Positions 38,090-46,714 of a DNA stretch of 64,000 bases are shown piece after piece. Source of the DNA: Microbispora bryophytorum. Lineage in GTDB: Bacteria; Actinomycetota; Actinomycetes; Streptosporangiales; Streptosporangiaceae. The DNA is taken from positions 62,001-126,000 of the forward strand of contig NZ_VIRL01000003.1 of assembly GCF_006874465.1 (NCBI RefSeq), read 5' to 3'. The notes below the pieces were generated by a model. That model ran no database searches and was not told where the DNA came from. It saw nothing but the letters and a program-made list of their open reading frames with translations. Every line of letters begins with the position of its first letter. Position 1 is the first letter of the stretch. A program made the position numbers and the translations under genes.

Positions 38090-41000
38090 GTGACGGTGCC
38101 TGCCAGGCTCTCGGTGGTCGTTCCCCTGCACGGCGGAGAGGAACACGCCGAGGAGTGCCTAGAATCCCTGCGCGACCAGACCTTGGACGACATCGAGGTG
38201 ATCCTCGTCGGCCGTCCACGGGGCCTTCGCCCGCCCGACCACAGGTTCACACTCCTCACTCTCGGCGACGGCGGCGACGACCCCGGCACGGCGCGCAATG
38301 CGGGCGCGTCCTTCGCCACCGGGCGCTACCTGGCCTTCGCCGACCCCGGCTCGGTCGTCCCCGCGGACGCCTACCGCGCGCTGGTCGGCGCCCTCGAGTA
38401 CACCGGCTCCGACCTCGCCTGCGGCCGGATCCGCGCCTGGACGCCGTACGCGCCGGACCACACGTCCACGCCGGCGGATGTCCCGGATCAGAAGGGCGAT
38501 CCGAAGGGCAGGGCGCGGTTGCGCACGCACATCACCCGGCATCCGAAGCTGCTGGACGACCCGCGGGCGGGCGGCACGGTCTTCCGCCGGGAGTTCTGGA
38601 ACCGGCACGGGTTCGCCTTCCTCGCGGGCCTGGGCGAGGACTTCCCGGTGACGATTCCCGCGCACGTGCTGTCCACCTCGGCCGACGTGCTCGGCGACGT
38701 GGTCTGCCTCACGCGCGGGTCCCGGCCGCCGGCCGATCCGCTGCGCCGTCTGGAGGCGATGCTGGAGGTGTCGGACCTGCTCGGACGGCACGCACCGCAG
38801 TTGCGCACGGCCTACGACCTGCGCCTCGCGGAGGGCCCCGACCTCGACGCCGTGCTGGGGTCCGTACGCGACCCGGTTCCCGACGCGCCCGCCGAGATCC
38901 TGGGCCGCCTGGGCCGCCTGGACCCCGAAGCGGTGGAACGGCTGCCGGTCCTCAGGCGGCTGCAGATCCACCTCGCCGCCAGCGGCATGACCGGCGAGCT
39001 GGCGGAGCTGCGGACGTTCGCCGCGTCGGAGATCAGGCACCGGGGCGTGCTCCGGCGGGGGCTGCGGCCCCGCCGCTGGTATCTCGACTACCCCTTCCGC
39101 CGCGATCCCCGGCTCCCGCGCTCCCTGTTCGACGCCACCCACGACCTGCGGCTCGTCGCCTGCGTGGACGACGTACGGCACGCGGACGACAGGCTGGCCC
39201 TGGCCGGCCACGCGTACATCGCCCACCTGGACAGCGGGCGCAGCCGGATCGAGCTGTGGCTTCAGCGGGGGGAGGAGCGGATCGCTCTGCCGGTGCGGCG
39301 GACCCGCAGGCCCGACGTGACCGCCGACTCCCGCCAGTCGGTCGCCTGCCACGACGACTCCGGCTTCGAGACCGTGATCGCCCTCGACACCCTGCCCGCC
39401 GGCCGGTGGGCGTTGCACGCGCGGGTCCGGGCGCGGGGCGTGACCCGGACGGGCCGGGCGGTCGGAGCCCCGGGCGAGCGCGTCTTCGACGCCGGAAACA
39501 CGCGCGTCTCCCTCACCCGTGACCGCGGGCTGACGCTCGGCCCCCGCACCGGCGGCGGCCCGCGTCCCGATCCGGGCGGCGAAATGGCCACGGCCCGGCG
39601 GACGGAGTCCGGCGGCGAAATAAGCACGATCCGGTGGACGGAGTCCGGCGAGCTGGTCCTGGAGGGGACGGGCCGGTGCCCTGCCGGCCGGATCGTGCTG
39701 GAGCGCGGGGCGGAGCGGCACTCCTGGCCGGTCCGCCAGGACGAGGAGACGTGGACGGCCGCCGTCGGCAGGACGGCCGAGGGACTCCCGCTCCGCAGCG
39801 GGACCTGGCGGGTGCTCGCCCCGTCGCCAGAGGGCACCCTGTCACCAGAGGGCACCCTGTCACCGGAGGGCGCCGTGTCACCGGAGGGCACCCTGTCACC
39901 GGAGGGCACGGACGCGCGCGTGCGCCTGAGCGCGGCCCTGATCGCCGACCCGCCGCGGCCGCGCGTCACCGGGTTCCACGAGATCTCCGTCCGCACCTCA
40001 CGCGACGGCGACCTGAGCCTCGCGGTGCGCCCCGCGCTCGGCCCGCACGAGCGTGGGCCGTACGCGACGCGCAGGCGGCGGGCGGTGGCGCCGCGCCGCA
40101 CGACCCTGCGGGACGCGGCGGTGTTCGACAGTTACGGCGGCGGGCAGTACTCCTGCAATCCCCGGGCCGTCTCGGAGGAGCTGGCGCGCCGCCACCCGGG
40201 CATGGAGATCGTCTGGGTCACCCGGGACGGGCAGTTCGCGGTCCCGCCGGGGGTGCGCCTGGTCCTGTACGGCTCGCGCGAGCACGAGGAGGCGCTGCGC
40301 ACCAGCCGCTTCGTGGTGGCGAACCGGCGTACGCAGCCGGGGTGGTATCGCAAGCCGCGTGGGCAGACGGTCGTGCAGACCTGGCACGGCACGCCGCTCA
40401 AACGCCTTGGGCTTGACCTGGAGGGCATGCCGTACGCGCAGCGGGTGCCGCGCGACGAGCTGGCGCGGCAGGTGGCGACCTGGGATCTGCTGCTGTCGCC
40501 GAGCCCGTTCGCCACCTCCGCGCTGCGCGGCGCGTTCGGCTACGAGGGGGAGATCCTGGAGTCGGGCTACCCGCGCAACGACCTGCTGTTCGATCCCGCT
40601 CGCGCCCGCGCGGCCCGGCGGCGGCTTGGCCTGACCGGCGACCGGCGGATCATCCTGTACGCGCCGACGTGGCGGGACGACGACACCGGCGGACGGCTCG
40701 CGCTCGACCCGGTCAGGGTGGCGGGGGCGCTGGGCGACGACGACCTGCTGCTCGTGCGGGCGCACTACCTGGTGGCGCGGGACATGACGATCCCGAACGG
40801 CGATCGCATCCGCGATGTCTCCAGATTTCCCGACATGGCGGATCTCTTGGCCGCCGCGGACGTGCTGGTCACCGACTACTCGTCGGCGATGTTCGACTTC
40901 GCGTGCACCGGCAGGCCCATGGTGTTCTTCACGCACGACCTGGAGCACTACCGCGACGAGGTGCGCGGCTTCTACTTCGACTTCGAGGCCGAGGCCCCCG

Positions 41001-41155
41001 GGCCCGTCCTCGGGACCGCCGACGACGTGCTCGACGTGCTGCGGTACGGCGACCTCGGGCAGTTCGCGGCGCGCTACGAGGGGTTCGCCCGCAGATACTG
41101 CCCGTGGGACGACGGTCACGCCTCGGCGCGCGTGGTCGCGCGCGTGCGGCCATGA
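38090..41155 (+). CDS. Decayed GT-A domain fused to CDP-glycerol glycerophosphotransferase domain
   Basis: A 1021-residue paralogue of the preceding protein. The N-terminal GT-A fold (about 3-215) has lost key motifs: the VDDGS position reads LVGRP and the DxD position reads FADPGS. The C-terminal domain (about 660-1021) is a canonical TagF/TarF-type transferase: FDSYGGGQYSCNPRAV, TWHGTPLKRLG, SPSPF, ESGYPRNDLL, YAPTWRDDD and LVTDYSSAMFDFACTGRPM. Such enzymes transfer glycerol or ribitol phosphate from the CDP-alcohol to build wall polymers at the inner membrane face. A linker holds five SPEGTL repeats. The start is GTG 38090 or 38096, without a clear ribosome binding site. The stop overlaps the next ATG (ATGA). 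Confidence 0.87.
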   Translation: MTVPARLSVVVPLHGGEEHAEECLESLRDQTLDDIEVILVGRPRGLRPPDHRFTLLTLGDGGDDPGTARNAGASFATGRYLAFADPGSVVPADAYRALVGALEYTGSDLACGRIRAWTPYAPDHTSTPADVPDQKGDPKGRARLRTHITRHPKLLDDPRAGGTVFRREFWNRHGFAFLAGLGEDFPVTIPAHVLSTSADVLGDVVCLTRGSRPPADPLRRLEAMLEVSDLLGRHAPQLRTAYDLRLAEGPDLDAVLGSVRDPVPDAPAEILGRLGRLDPEAVERLPVLRRLQIHLAASGMTGELAELRTFAASEIRHRGVLRRGLRPRRWYLDYPFRRDPRLPRSLFDATHDLRLVACVDDVRHADDRLALAGHAYIAHLDSGRSRIELWLQRGEERIALPVRRTRRPDVTADSRQSVACHDDSGFETVIALDTLPAGRWALHARVRARGVTRTGRAVGAPGERVFDAGNTRVSLTRDRGLTLGPRTGGGPRPDPGGEMATARRTESGGEISTIRWTESGELVLEGTGRCPAGRIVLERGAERHSWPVRQDEETWTAAVGRTAEGLPLRSGTWRVLAPSPEGTLSPEGTLSPEGAVSPEGTLSPEGTDARVRLSAALIADPPRPRVTGFHEISVRTSRDGDLSLAVRPALGPHERGPYATRRRRAVAPRRTTLRDAAVFDSYGGGQYSCNPRAVSEELARRHPGMEIVWVTRDGQFAVPPGVRLVLYGSREHEEALRTSRFVVANRRTQPGWYRKPRGQTVVQTWHGTPLKRLGLDLEGMPYAQRVPRDELARQVATWDLLLSPSPFATSALRGAFGYEGEILESGYPRNDLLFDPARARAARRRLGLTGDRRIILYAPTWRDDDTGGRLALDPVRVAGALGDDDLLLVRAHYLVARDMTIPNGDRIRDVSRFPDMADLLAAADVLVTDYSSAMFDFACTGRPMVFFTHDLEHYRDEVRGFYFDFEAEAPGPVLGTADDVLDVLRYGDLGQFAARYEGFARRYCPWDDGHASARVVARVRP
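39824..39910 (+). repeat. 18-bp in-frame tandem repeats coding SPEGTL
   Basis: Nearly five copies of an 18-base unit (TCACCGGAGGGCACCCTG and close variants) encode Ser-Pro-Glu-Gly-Thr-Leu. They form the linker in front of the glycerophosphotransferase domain. Near-identity of the copies indicates recent expansion, so copy number may vary between strains. Confidence 0.88.
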
Positions 41156-42906
41156 CCCGCCCGTCCCGGCACGCCGCCGGCCGTTCGCCCCGCCGTACGG
41201 CCGAAGCGCCGTCGCGAGGCACCGCGCCCACGGTGCCCACAGCCCCCACGGCGCCCACGGCCCCTGCGGCGCCGACGGCCCCGGCGGAGGCGGCCGAGCG
41301 CGCCGCCCGGTTGGACCGGTTGTCCGTCGTGATCGTCGTGCCTGCCGTGCTCGCGCTGGCCGCCGGGTTGTGGGACCTCGGCGGGCCGCCGCCGTGGCGG
41401 GACGAGGCGGCCACCGTCAGCGCGGTCGGCCGCACCCTTCCCCAGCTGGCGCACCTGCTGTGGTCGGTCGACGCGGTGCACGGCCTCTACTACGCGCTGA
41501 TGCACATGGTCGCGGGGCTGTCCGGCACCGCCGAGGTGGCGCTGCGGATCCCGTCCGTCGTCGCGGGCGCGCTGGCCGCGGCCGGGACCGGCGCGATCGG
41601 CCGCGCGCTCGGCGCCCCCCGGGCGGGTCTGTACGGCGGCGTGCTGCTGGCCCTCATGCCCATCTTCTCCAGGTATGTCCAGGAGGCCCGGCCGTACGCG
41701 CTGACGGCGGCGGCGGCCGTCGGCGTGACCCTGCTGTTCCTGCGCGTGCTGCGGTCGCCGACGTCGGCGGTCCTGGCCGCGTACGCGGCGGCGCTGACCG
41801 TGCTGGCCTATCTCAACCTGTTCGCGTTACTGGTCGTGGGGGCGCACGGCATCGCGCTGATCCTGTCGAGGGGACCGCTGCTCCAGTGGGCGTGCGCGGC
41901 GACGCCGGCACTGGCCGCCGTGGCGCCGCTGGCCTGGCTCGGCTCCCGGCAGAGCGCGCAGGTGGGGTGGATCCCCCGGCCGGCGGCGGACGACGTGGGC
42001 AGGCTGGCCGTTCAGCTGTTCGGCGACCTCGGCGGGGCGACGGGCCCCGGGGTGGCCCCGCCGACCTGGGCGCTCGCGTTCTTCGGCCTCGCGTACGCCG
42101 CGGTCGTGGGCGTCCGCCGGGCCCGCGCGGCCCGTCGCATGGAAGAGCCAGCGCCAGAGCACGCGCCAGAGCCCGGGGAAGAGCACACGCCAGAGCCCGC
42201 GGCAGGACGTGCCGACGGGCCCGGCGCGCGTGCGGAGACGCCCGGTCACGAGCGTGCCGGGACGCCCGCCGCGCTCGTACGGCTGACGCTGCCGTGGCTG
42301 CTCGTTCCGGCGCTGGTGCTGCTCGCGGCCTCGTGGACGGTCCATCCCGTGTACGTGTTCCGTTACGTCTTCTGCTGCGTCCCCGCGGCGGCGCTGCTCG
42401 CCGGGGCGGGCCTGGCCGCGCTGCCCCCCGGCCTCGCCGCCGCCGTGCTGACCGCCTGGCTCGGCCTGTCGGTTCCCGGGCAGCTCGCCACGCGGGGGCC
42501 GGACGGCAGGCAGGACGACCCCCGGCCCGTCATGGCGCTGCTCGCGGCCGAGGCGCAGCCGGGCGACGGGGTGCTGTTCGTCCCCGCCAAGGTCAGGAAG
42601 TACGAAACGGTCTACCCGTCGGTCTTCGGCAGGCTCCGCGACGTGGCGCTGGCCCGGTCACCCGAGCAGGACGGCAGCTTCCCCGGCCGCGAGGTGGGCG
42701 CCCGGGTGCTCGCCGCCCGGCTCGACGGGCTGCGCACGCTCTGGGTCGTCGGCCACACGGGCAAGAACGTGCTGCCCGCGCGGCGGCGCGCCCTGGTCAC
42801 CCGTACCTTCGCCCCGGCCGGCCGCTGGACGTTCCGCGGCCTGTTCGTGGACCGGTACGTCCTGCGGCACGCTCACCGCTCGAACGGCGCCGGGGTGGGG
42901 AAGTAG
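41152..42906 (+). CDS. GT39-type polyprenyl-phosphate-dependent membrane glycosyltransferase
   Basis: A 584-residue polytopic GT-C enzyme related to dolichyl-phosphate-mannose mannosyltransferases. The N-terminus is a 45-residue Ala-Pro-Thr-rich tail. The first transmembrane helix (about 55-75) precedes the extracytoplasmic loop with PPPWRDEAATVSAV, carrying the catalytic acidic pair. About ten further helices follow, with RYVQEARPYAL typical of the PMT_2 group. It would add a sugar outside the membrane from a lipid-linked donor. It is coupled by ATGA to the glycerophosphotransferase gene. The last 34 bases overlap the end of the Stealth gene. Confidence 0.87.
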   Translation: MTRPSRHAAGRSPRRTAEAPSRGTAPTVPTAPTAPTAPAAPTAPAEAAERAARLDRLSVVIVVPAVLALAAGLWDLGGPPPWRDEAATVSAVGRTLPQLAHLLWSVDAVHGLYYALMHMVAGLSGTAEVALRIPSVVAGALAAAGTGAIGRALGAPRAGLYGGVLLALMPIFSRYVQEARPYALTAAAAVGVTLLFLRVLRSPTSAVLAAYAAALTVLAYLNLFALLVVGAHGIALILSRGPLLQWACAATPALAAVAPLAWLGSRQSAQVGWIPRPAADDVGRLAVQLFGDLGGATGPGVAPPTWALAFFGLAYAAVVGVRRARAARRMEEPAPEHAPEPGEEHTPEPAAGRADGPGARAETPGHERAGTPAALVRLTLPWLLVPALVLLAASWTVHPVYVFRYVFCCVPAAALLAGAGLAALPPGLAAAVLTAWLGLSVPGQLATRGPDGRQDDPRPVMALLAAEAQPGDGVLFVPAKVRKYETVYPSVFGRLRDVALARSPEQDGSFPGREVGARVLAARLDGLRTLWVVGHTGKNVLPARRRALVTRTFAPAGRWTFRGLFVDRYVLRHAHRSNGAGVGK

Positions 42907-44453
42907 GCGTCCAGGAACCGCGCCAGCAGCGCGTCCTGGTCGGGGGTCGTGGGGGCGGTGTCGTTGAGGCAGAACACGTCGTGCCTGCGCCGGGCCAGCA
43001 TGCGGCGCAGCTTGGCCGGCGTCTTCGGCAGCGACAGGTCCACGTAGGTGTAGTCGACCGTGCCCGGGACCGCCCGCCCGCTCAGGTAGCCGTAGTAGTG
43101 CGCCAGCGATGACACCACCGAGATGTCCCGCGACGTGCGGAACCTGCTGCGGGCGGTCGCCGAGAACTCCGCCGGGAAACGCCCCTCCAGCTCGTACATG
43201 AGCGACCGGCGCAGCGCGTACGGCACGTGCTTGAGCTTCTGCGTGATCGTGCGGCCGGTCAGGTTCTCCAGGATGCGCCGGTTGTTCATGCCCGCGGCGT
43301 GGACCGGGGACTCCTCGGTCTCCGGCACGCCGAAGGGCACGTGGACGGTGCTGGGGAAGAAGCGGGTGATCCCGTTGCCCTCGAAGAACGTCCGGGGAGG
43401 CAGCGGCCGCCCCAGGAAGAAGTCGTCGTTGAAATACAGGAAGTGCTCGCTGAGCCCGTCGATGTGGTGAAGCTGCGTCTCGATGGCGTGCGAGTTGAAC
43501 ACCGGCAGCATCGACGGGTCGGTGAAGATCTCCTTGTGGTCGACCACCGCGACCAGGGGGTGGGTGGTGTCGAGCCACGACGGCGTCTGGCCGTCGGTGA
43601 CGATCCACACCCGGTTGATCCAGGGGGCGTACATCAGCAGGGAGCGCAGCGAGTAACGCAGCTCGTCCCTGCTGGTGAACCGGGCCTCCGTGGTCGCCAT
43701 CTCGCTCAGCGGCGCGCCGGTGCGCAGCGCCATGTCGCGCTCGGCCCGGACGCGGCGCGCCCGCCAGGCCGGGTCGCCGCCGTCGACCCACGTGTAGACG
43801 GCGTCGATCGGGAAGTCGATGTCGTCCAGCAGCCGCCGGACGAACTCCGGGCGGGTGCGGTAGGCGCGGGCGCGGCGGGCGGCGCACGCCAGCGGCGTGA
43901 ACAGCTCCTCGCCGCCGTCCACGGCGGGGCCGTCGGCGGGGACGCGGTCGCAGGCGGGGTTCGGCCTCGGGGCGACCAGCTCGTCGCCCTCCCGGGACCA
44001 GAACTCCAGGTCGCACCCATTCTCGGGACCGAGCATCAGCGTGCGCGACGGGCTGGCGAAATACATGGCCAGCCGCACGACCTTGGCGTCGCCGAGCAGC
44101 GCCGCCGCCCGCCGCACCGGGCGCATCCGGCCCGCGTCCGTCTGGCGCGTCCGTGCCCCCTGCCTGCCGTACGGCTGCCGCGCCGCGAACAGCGGCTGAC
44201 TGCCGGCCACGAGCGCGGCGAACGCGCGCGTGCGGTCGTCCTCGGGTACGGCGATCACCGGCGGCCGGTTGGGCAGCGGGCGCACACAGAAGTACGGCAC
44301 CTTCGCCTCGGCCAGCAGGGCGCAGACCACGTCCAGCGTCTCGCGCTGGGCCTGGAGCGGACCGGCGTCCGCCCGGATGAGCGCGGCCCGCGGTGCGGGC
44401 TCCCGCGACGGCAGCCGCCCCTGCAGCCGCCGGTACAACGTGACAACGGGCAT
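42873..44453 (-). CDS. Stealth-family sugar-phosphate transferase
   Basis: A 526-residue protein with the four conserved Stealth regions. CR1 is PIDAVYTWVDGGDPAW near residues 210-226. CR2 includes RDELRYSLRSLLMYAPWINR, VWIVTDGQTPSWL and YFNDDFFLGRPL. CR3 is around NRRILENLTGRTITQKLKHV, and CR4 is near CLNDTAPTT. Stealth proteins (relatives of GlcNAc-1-phosphotransferase and of capsule polymerases) transfer sugar-1-phosphate to make phosphodiester-linked glycans. The N-terminal 190 residues are less conserved. It is the only minus-strand gene in the middle of the polymer locus and faces the GT39 gene tail to tail. Confidence 0.92.
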   Translation of the reverse strand: MPVVTLYRRLQGRLPSREPAPRAALIRADAGPLQAQRETLDVVCALLAEAKVPYFCVRPLPNRPPVIAVPEDDRTRAFAALVAGSQPLFAARQPYGRQGARTRQTDAGRMRPVRRAAALLGDAKVVRLAMYFASPSRTLMLGPENGCDLEFWSREGDELVAPRPNPACDRVPADGPAVDGGEELFTPLACAARRARAYRTRPEFVRRLLDDIDFPIDAVYTWVDGGDPAWRARRVRAERDMALRTGAPLSEMATTEARFTSRDELRYSLRSLLMYAPWINRVWIVTDGQTPSWLDTTHPLVAVVDHKEIFTDPSMLPVFNSHAIETQLHHIDGLSEHFLYFNDDFFLGRPLPPRTFFEGNGITRFFPSTVHVPFGVPETEESPVHAAGMNNRRILENLTGRTITQKLKHVPYALRRSLMYELEGRFPAEFSATARSRFRTSRDISVVSSLAHYYGYLSGRAVPGTVDYTYVDLSLPKTPAKLRRMLARRRHDVFCLNDTAPTTPDQDALLARFLDAYFPTPAPFER

Positions 44454-44607
44454 GGTTCCCCCTCGACCACGGACTGTAACCGATCGGCGACCGGATTGGC
44501 GCAGGGTTTACGTACACGAGGGGAACGGTCAAGAACCGGCAATGAGATTCCCTGCCTGTTACCGAAGAGCAGGCCAACGGCTACCGGTTGTAGTCATTCT
44601 TGCCTGC

Positions 44608-45498
44608 ATGGGAGGCTTCACGCTGGACGACATACTCGCGACGCGCAAGCCGAGAGACTCGTGGTGGACCGTCTTCATGGTCGATCCGCTCGCCTGCCGG
44701 CTCGCGCTGCTCGTGGCCAATCACACATCGATCACGCCGAACGGGCTGACCCGGCTGTCCATGCTGATCGGCTTCGCCTCGGCGGCCGCCTTCACGGAGG
44801 GCATGCTCGCCGCCGGGGCGGTTCTGTTCTATCTGAGTTTCACGGTCGACTGCATGGACGGCAAGATCGCCAGGCTCAAGGGCACGGGGACGCCCTTCGG
44901 TCTGTGGCTCGACTATGTCGGCGACCGGGTGCGGGTGGTCTGCTGCGCCTTCGGATGGGGGTTCGGGGAATACACCCGCACGGGGGACACCGACGTGGTG
45001 CTCGCCGCCGTCGGCGTCGTCGTGCTCGACCTGTTCCGCTATATCAACGGCCCGCAGCTGAAGCGGGTCAAGGACGCCACCCGCGCACTGCTCTACGCGC
45101 GGCTGGACGGGCAGTACGTCCTCGCCGAGAGCGTCCTGCGCTCCAGGCCGCGCAGCGAGCTGGAGCAGGCCGCCGCGGAGTTCGGCGAGGTCGCCACCGA
45201 CGAGGGCGCGACGGTGGTCGACCTGCAGAAGGCGTTCCACGCCCGCTTCCCCTGGTACGACCGGTTCCGCGTCTTCCTGGTGCGGCACCGGGTGCGCACC
45301 CACGTGGTGAGCGGCATCGAGTTCCACGCCGCGGTCTTCGTCGTGGGCCCGCTGTTCGGTCCCAGGGCCATGGTGCCGGTCTCGGTCGTGGCCGGCGCGC
45401 TGCTGCTGACGTTCGAGATGAGCCTCGTCTACCGCGTCTGGCTGGCCGCGAGGCAGGTGCCCAGCACCGCCGCCGAGAAACAGAAGATCCTTGTCTGA
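44608..45498 (+). CDS. CDP-alcohol phosphotransferase
   Basis: A 296-residue membrane enzyme that transfers a phosphoalcohol or sugar-alcohol phosphate from a CDP-linked donor. The signature D-x2-DG-x2-AR-x8-G-x3-D-x3-D is matched exactly in DCMDGKIARLKGTGTPFGLW and the following LDYVGD (about residues 92-117 from this start). N-terminal TLDDILATRKPRDSWWTVFMVDPLA resembles a subgroup found in actinobacterial polymer loci. Start ATG 44608 is uncertain; ATG 44542 is in frame. It is divergent from the Stealth gene. It could make a lipid- or polymer-linked phosphodiester for the same glycan. Confidence 0.9.
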   Translation: MGGFTLDDILATRKPRDSWWTVFMVDPLACRLALLVANHTSITPNGLTRLSMLIGFASAAAFTEGMLAAGAVLFYLSFTVDCMDGKIARLKGTGTPFGLWLDYVGDRVRVVCCAFGWGFGEYTRTGDTDVVLAAVGVVVLDLFRYINGPQLKRVKDATRALLYARLDGQYVLAESVLRSRPRSELEQAAAEFGEVATDEGATVVDLQKAFHARFPWYDRFRVFLVRHRVRTHVVSGIEFHAAVFVVGPLFGPRAMVPVSVVAGALLLTFEMSLVYRVWLAARQVPSTAAEKQKILV

Positions 45499-45529
45499 CC
45501 GGCCGTTCCGGCCGATTCCGCACGCACGT

Positions 45530-45546
45530 TACGGCGTGACGCCGTA
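45530..45546. promoter_or_regulatory. 17-base palindrome upstream of the sulfotransferase gene
   Basis: TACGGCGT-G-ACGCCGTA is a perfect inverted repeat with a single central base, in the 122-base gap between the CDP-alcohol phosphotransferase and sulfotransferase genes. The short centre favours a protein-binding site over a terminator. Confidence 0.45.
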
Positions 45547-45620
45547 GGACCCGCGTCACAAGCCGCGCTCGGGGGAGAGCGGCCTGACGTCTGGCAATTT
45601 CACCACGGGGGATAGAACTT

Positions 45621-46661
45621 ATGCATTCGGACAGACCTGTCTTCGTCGTCGGCTGCCCGCGCTCCGGCACCACAATGCTGCAGCTCATGCTGCACTCGCA
45701 CCCGCGCATCGCGGTCCCGCCCGAGACGCGGTTCCTCGTTCCGGCCTACTTCTCCCGCCGGACGTACGGCGACATGCGGCTGGCCGACAACAGGCGCAGG
45801 CTGGCGACCTGGATCGCCGAGGGCCGGACCACGAAGTTCCACGAGCTCGGGCTGAGCCGTCCCGACTTCGTCCAGGCGGCCATGCTCGGCCCGGGCAGCT
45901 TCGGCTCGGTCGTCGGCATGGTCTTCAAGAGCTACGCCGAGCGCTTCGGCAAGCCGCGCTGGGGCGACAAGCGGCCCAGCTACTACCGGCACGTCGAGAT
46001 GCTGATGCGCATGTTCCCCGACGCGCAGTTCGTCCACCTCGTCAGGGACGGTCGCGACTGTGTGGCCTCGCTGAAGCAGATGCCCTGGTACAAGGCGGAC
46101 GCGGTGCACGCGATGGCCAACTGGGCCGAGGCCGTCGACTTCGGCCGCAAGCACGCGCGCAAGCTGCCGGCCGACAGCTTCTACGAGCTGCGGTACGAGG
46201 ACCTCACCGCCGACCCGGAGACCGAGCTGAAGAAGCTGTGCGGTTTCATCGGCGAGGAGTACGACCCGGCGATGTGCGATCCGCGCCACATCGCCGAGCT
46301 GGCCGTGCCCAAGCACAAGGTGTGGCACAGCAACACGCACGAGGAGGTGACCACCGCCCACTCGGGCAAGTGGGCCTCCCGGCTGGAGCCCTGGGAGATC
46401 TCGCTGTGCGAGGAGGTGCTCGGCGAGCGGCTCGCCGCCTACGGTTACGAGCTGAGCGGCGCGCGCAAGCCCGACCGCGAGCACGTCGCCGCGTTCAAGG
46501 CGGCGGGGGCCAAGCGGCGCGCGGCGCGGCTGCGCAAGTACAACCGCGACCGGCTCACCCGGCTGCGCGAGCCCGGCCCGATCGCCGCGCTGCTGACGGA
46601 GGGCCAGCGGCGGCTCGCCGGGCTGCCCCAGCAGCGCTCGTACGAGCTGCTCCCCCGCTGA
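45621..46661 (+). CDS. PAPS-dependent sulfotransferase family protein
   Basis: A 346-residue cytoplasmic enzyme. The 5'-phosphosulfate-binding loop is VVGCPRSGTTMLQLML (residues about 9-24). The 3'-phosphate-binding segment is PDAQFVHLVRDGRDCVASLK (about 133-152), followed by the helix with YELRYEDLTADPETELKKLC. The basic C-terminal 60 residues are extra. It would sulfate a hydroxyl of a glycan or lipid, using the activated sulfate donor PAPS. Its place at the end of the polymer locus suggests the wall glycan as acceptor. GGGGGAT lies before the ATG. Confidence 0.88.
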   Translation: MHSDRPVFVVGCPRSGTTMLQLMLHSHPRIAVPPETRFLVPAYFSRRTYGDMRLADNRRRLATWIAEGRTTKFHELGLSRPDFVQAAMLGPGSFGSVVGMVFKSYAERFGKPRWGDKRPSYYRHVEMLMRMFPDAQFVHLVRDGRDCVASLKQMPWYKADAVHAMANWAEAVDFGRKHARKLPADSFYELRYEDLTADPETELKKLCGFIGEEYDPAMCDPRHIAELAVPKHKVWHSNTHEEVTTAHSGKWASRLEPWEISLCEEVLGERLAAYGYELSGARKPDREHVAAFKAAGAKRRAARLRKYNRDRLTRLREPGPIAALLTEGQRRLAGLPQQRSYELLPR

Positions 46662-46714
46662 CATCCCCTGCTCGAGCCAGGCGGCCGGCGGGGGGCGACC
46701 ACATGGCCCCACCG

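Noticed and set aside
34255..38319. 1,354-codon open frame antisense to the glycosyltransferase fusion gene
   Set aside because: The sense strand shows clear GT2 and glycerophosphotransferase motifs; the antisense product is Arg/Gly/Ala/Val-rich with no recognisable domain.
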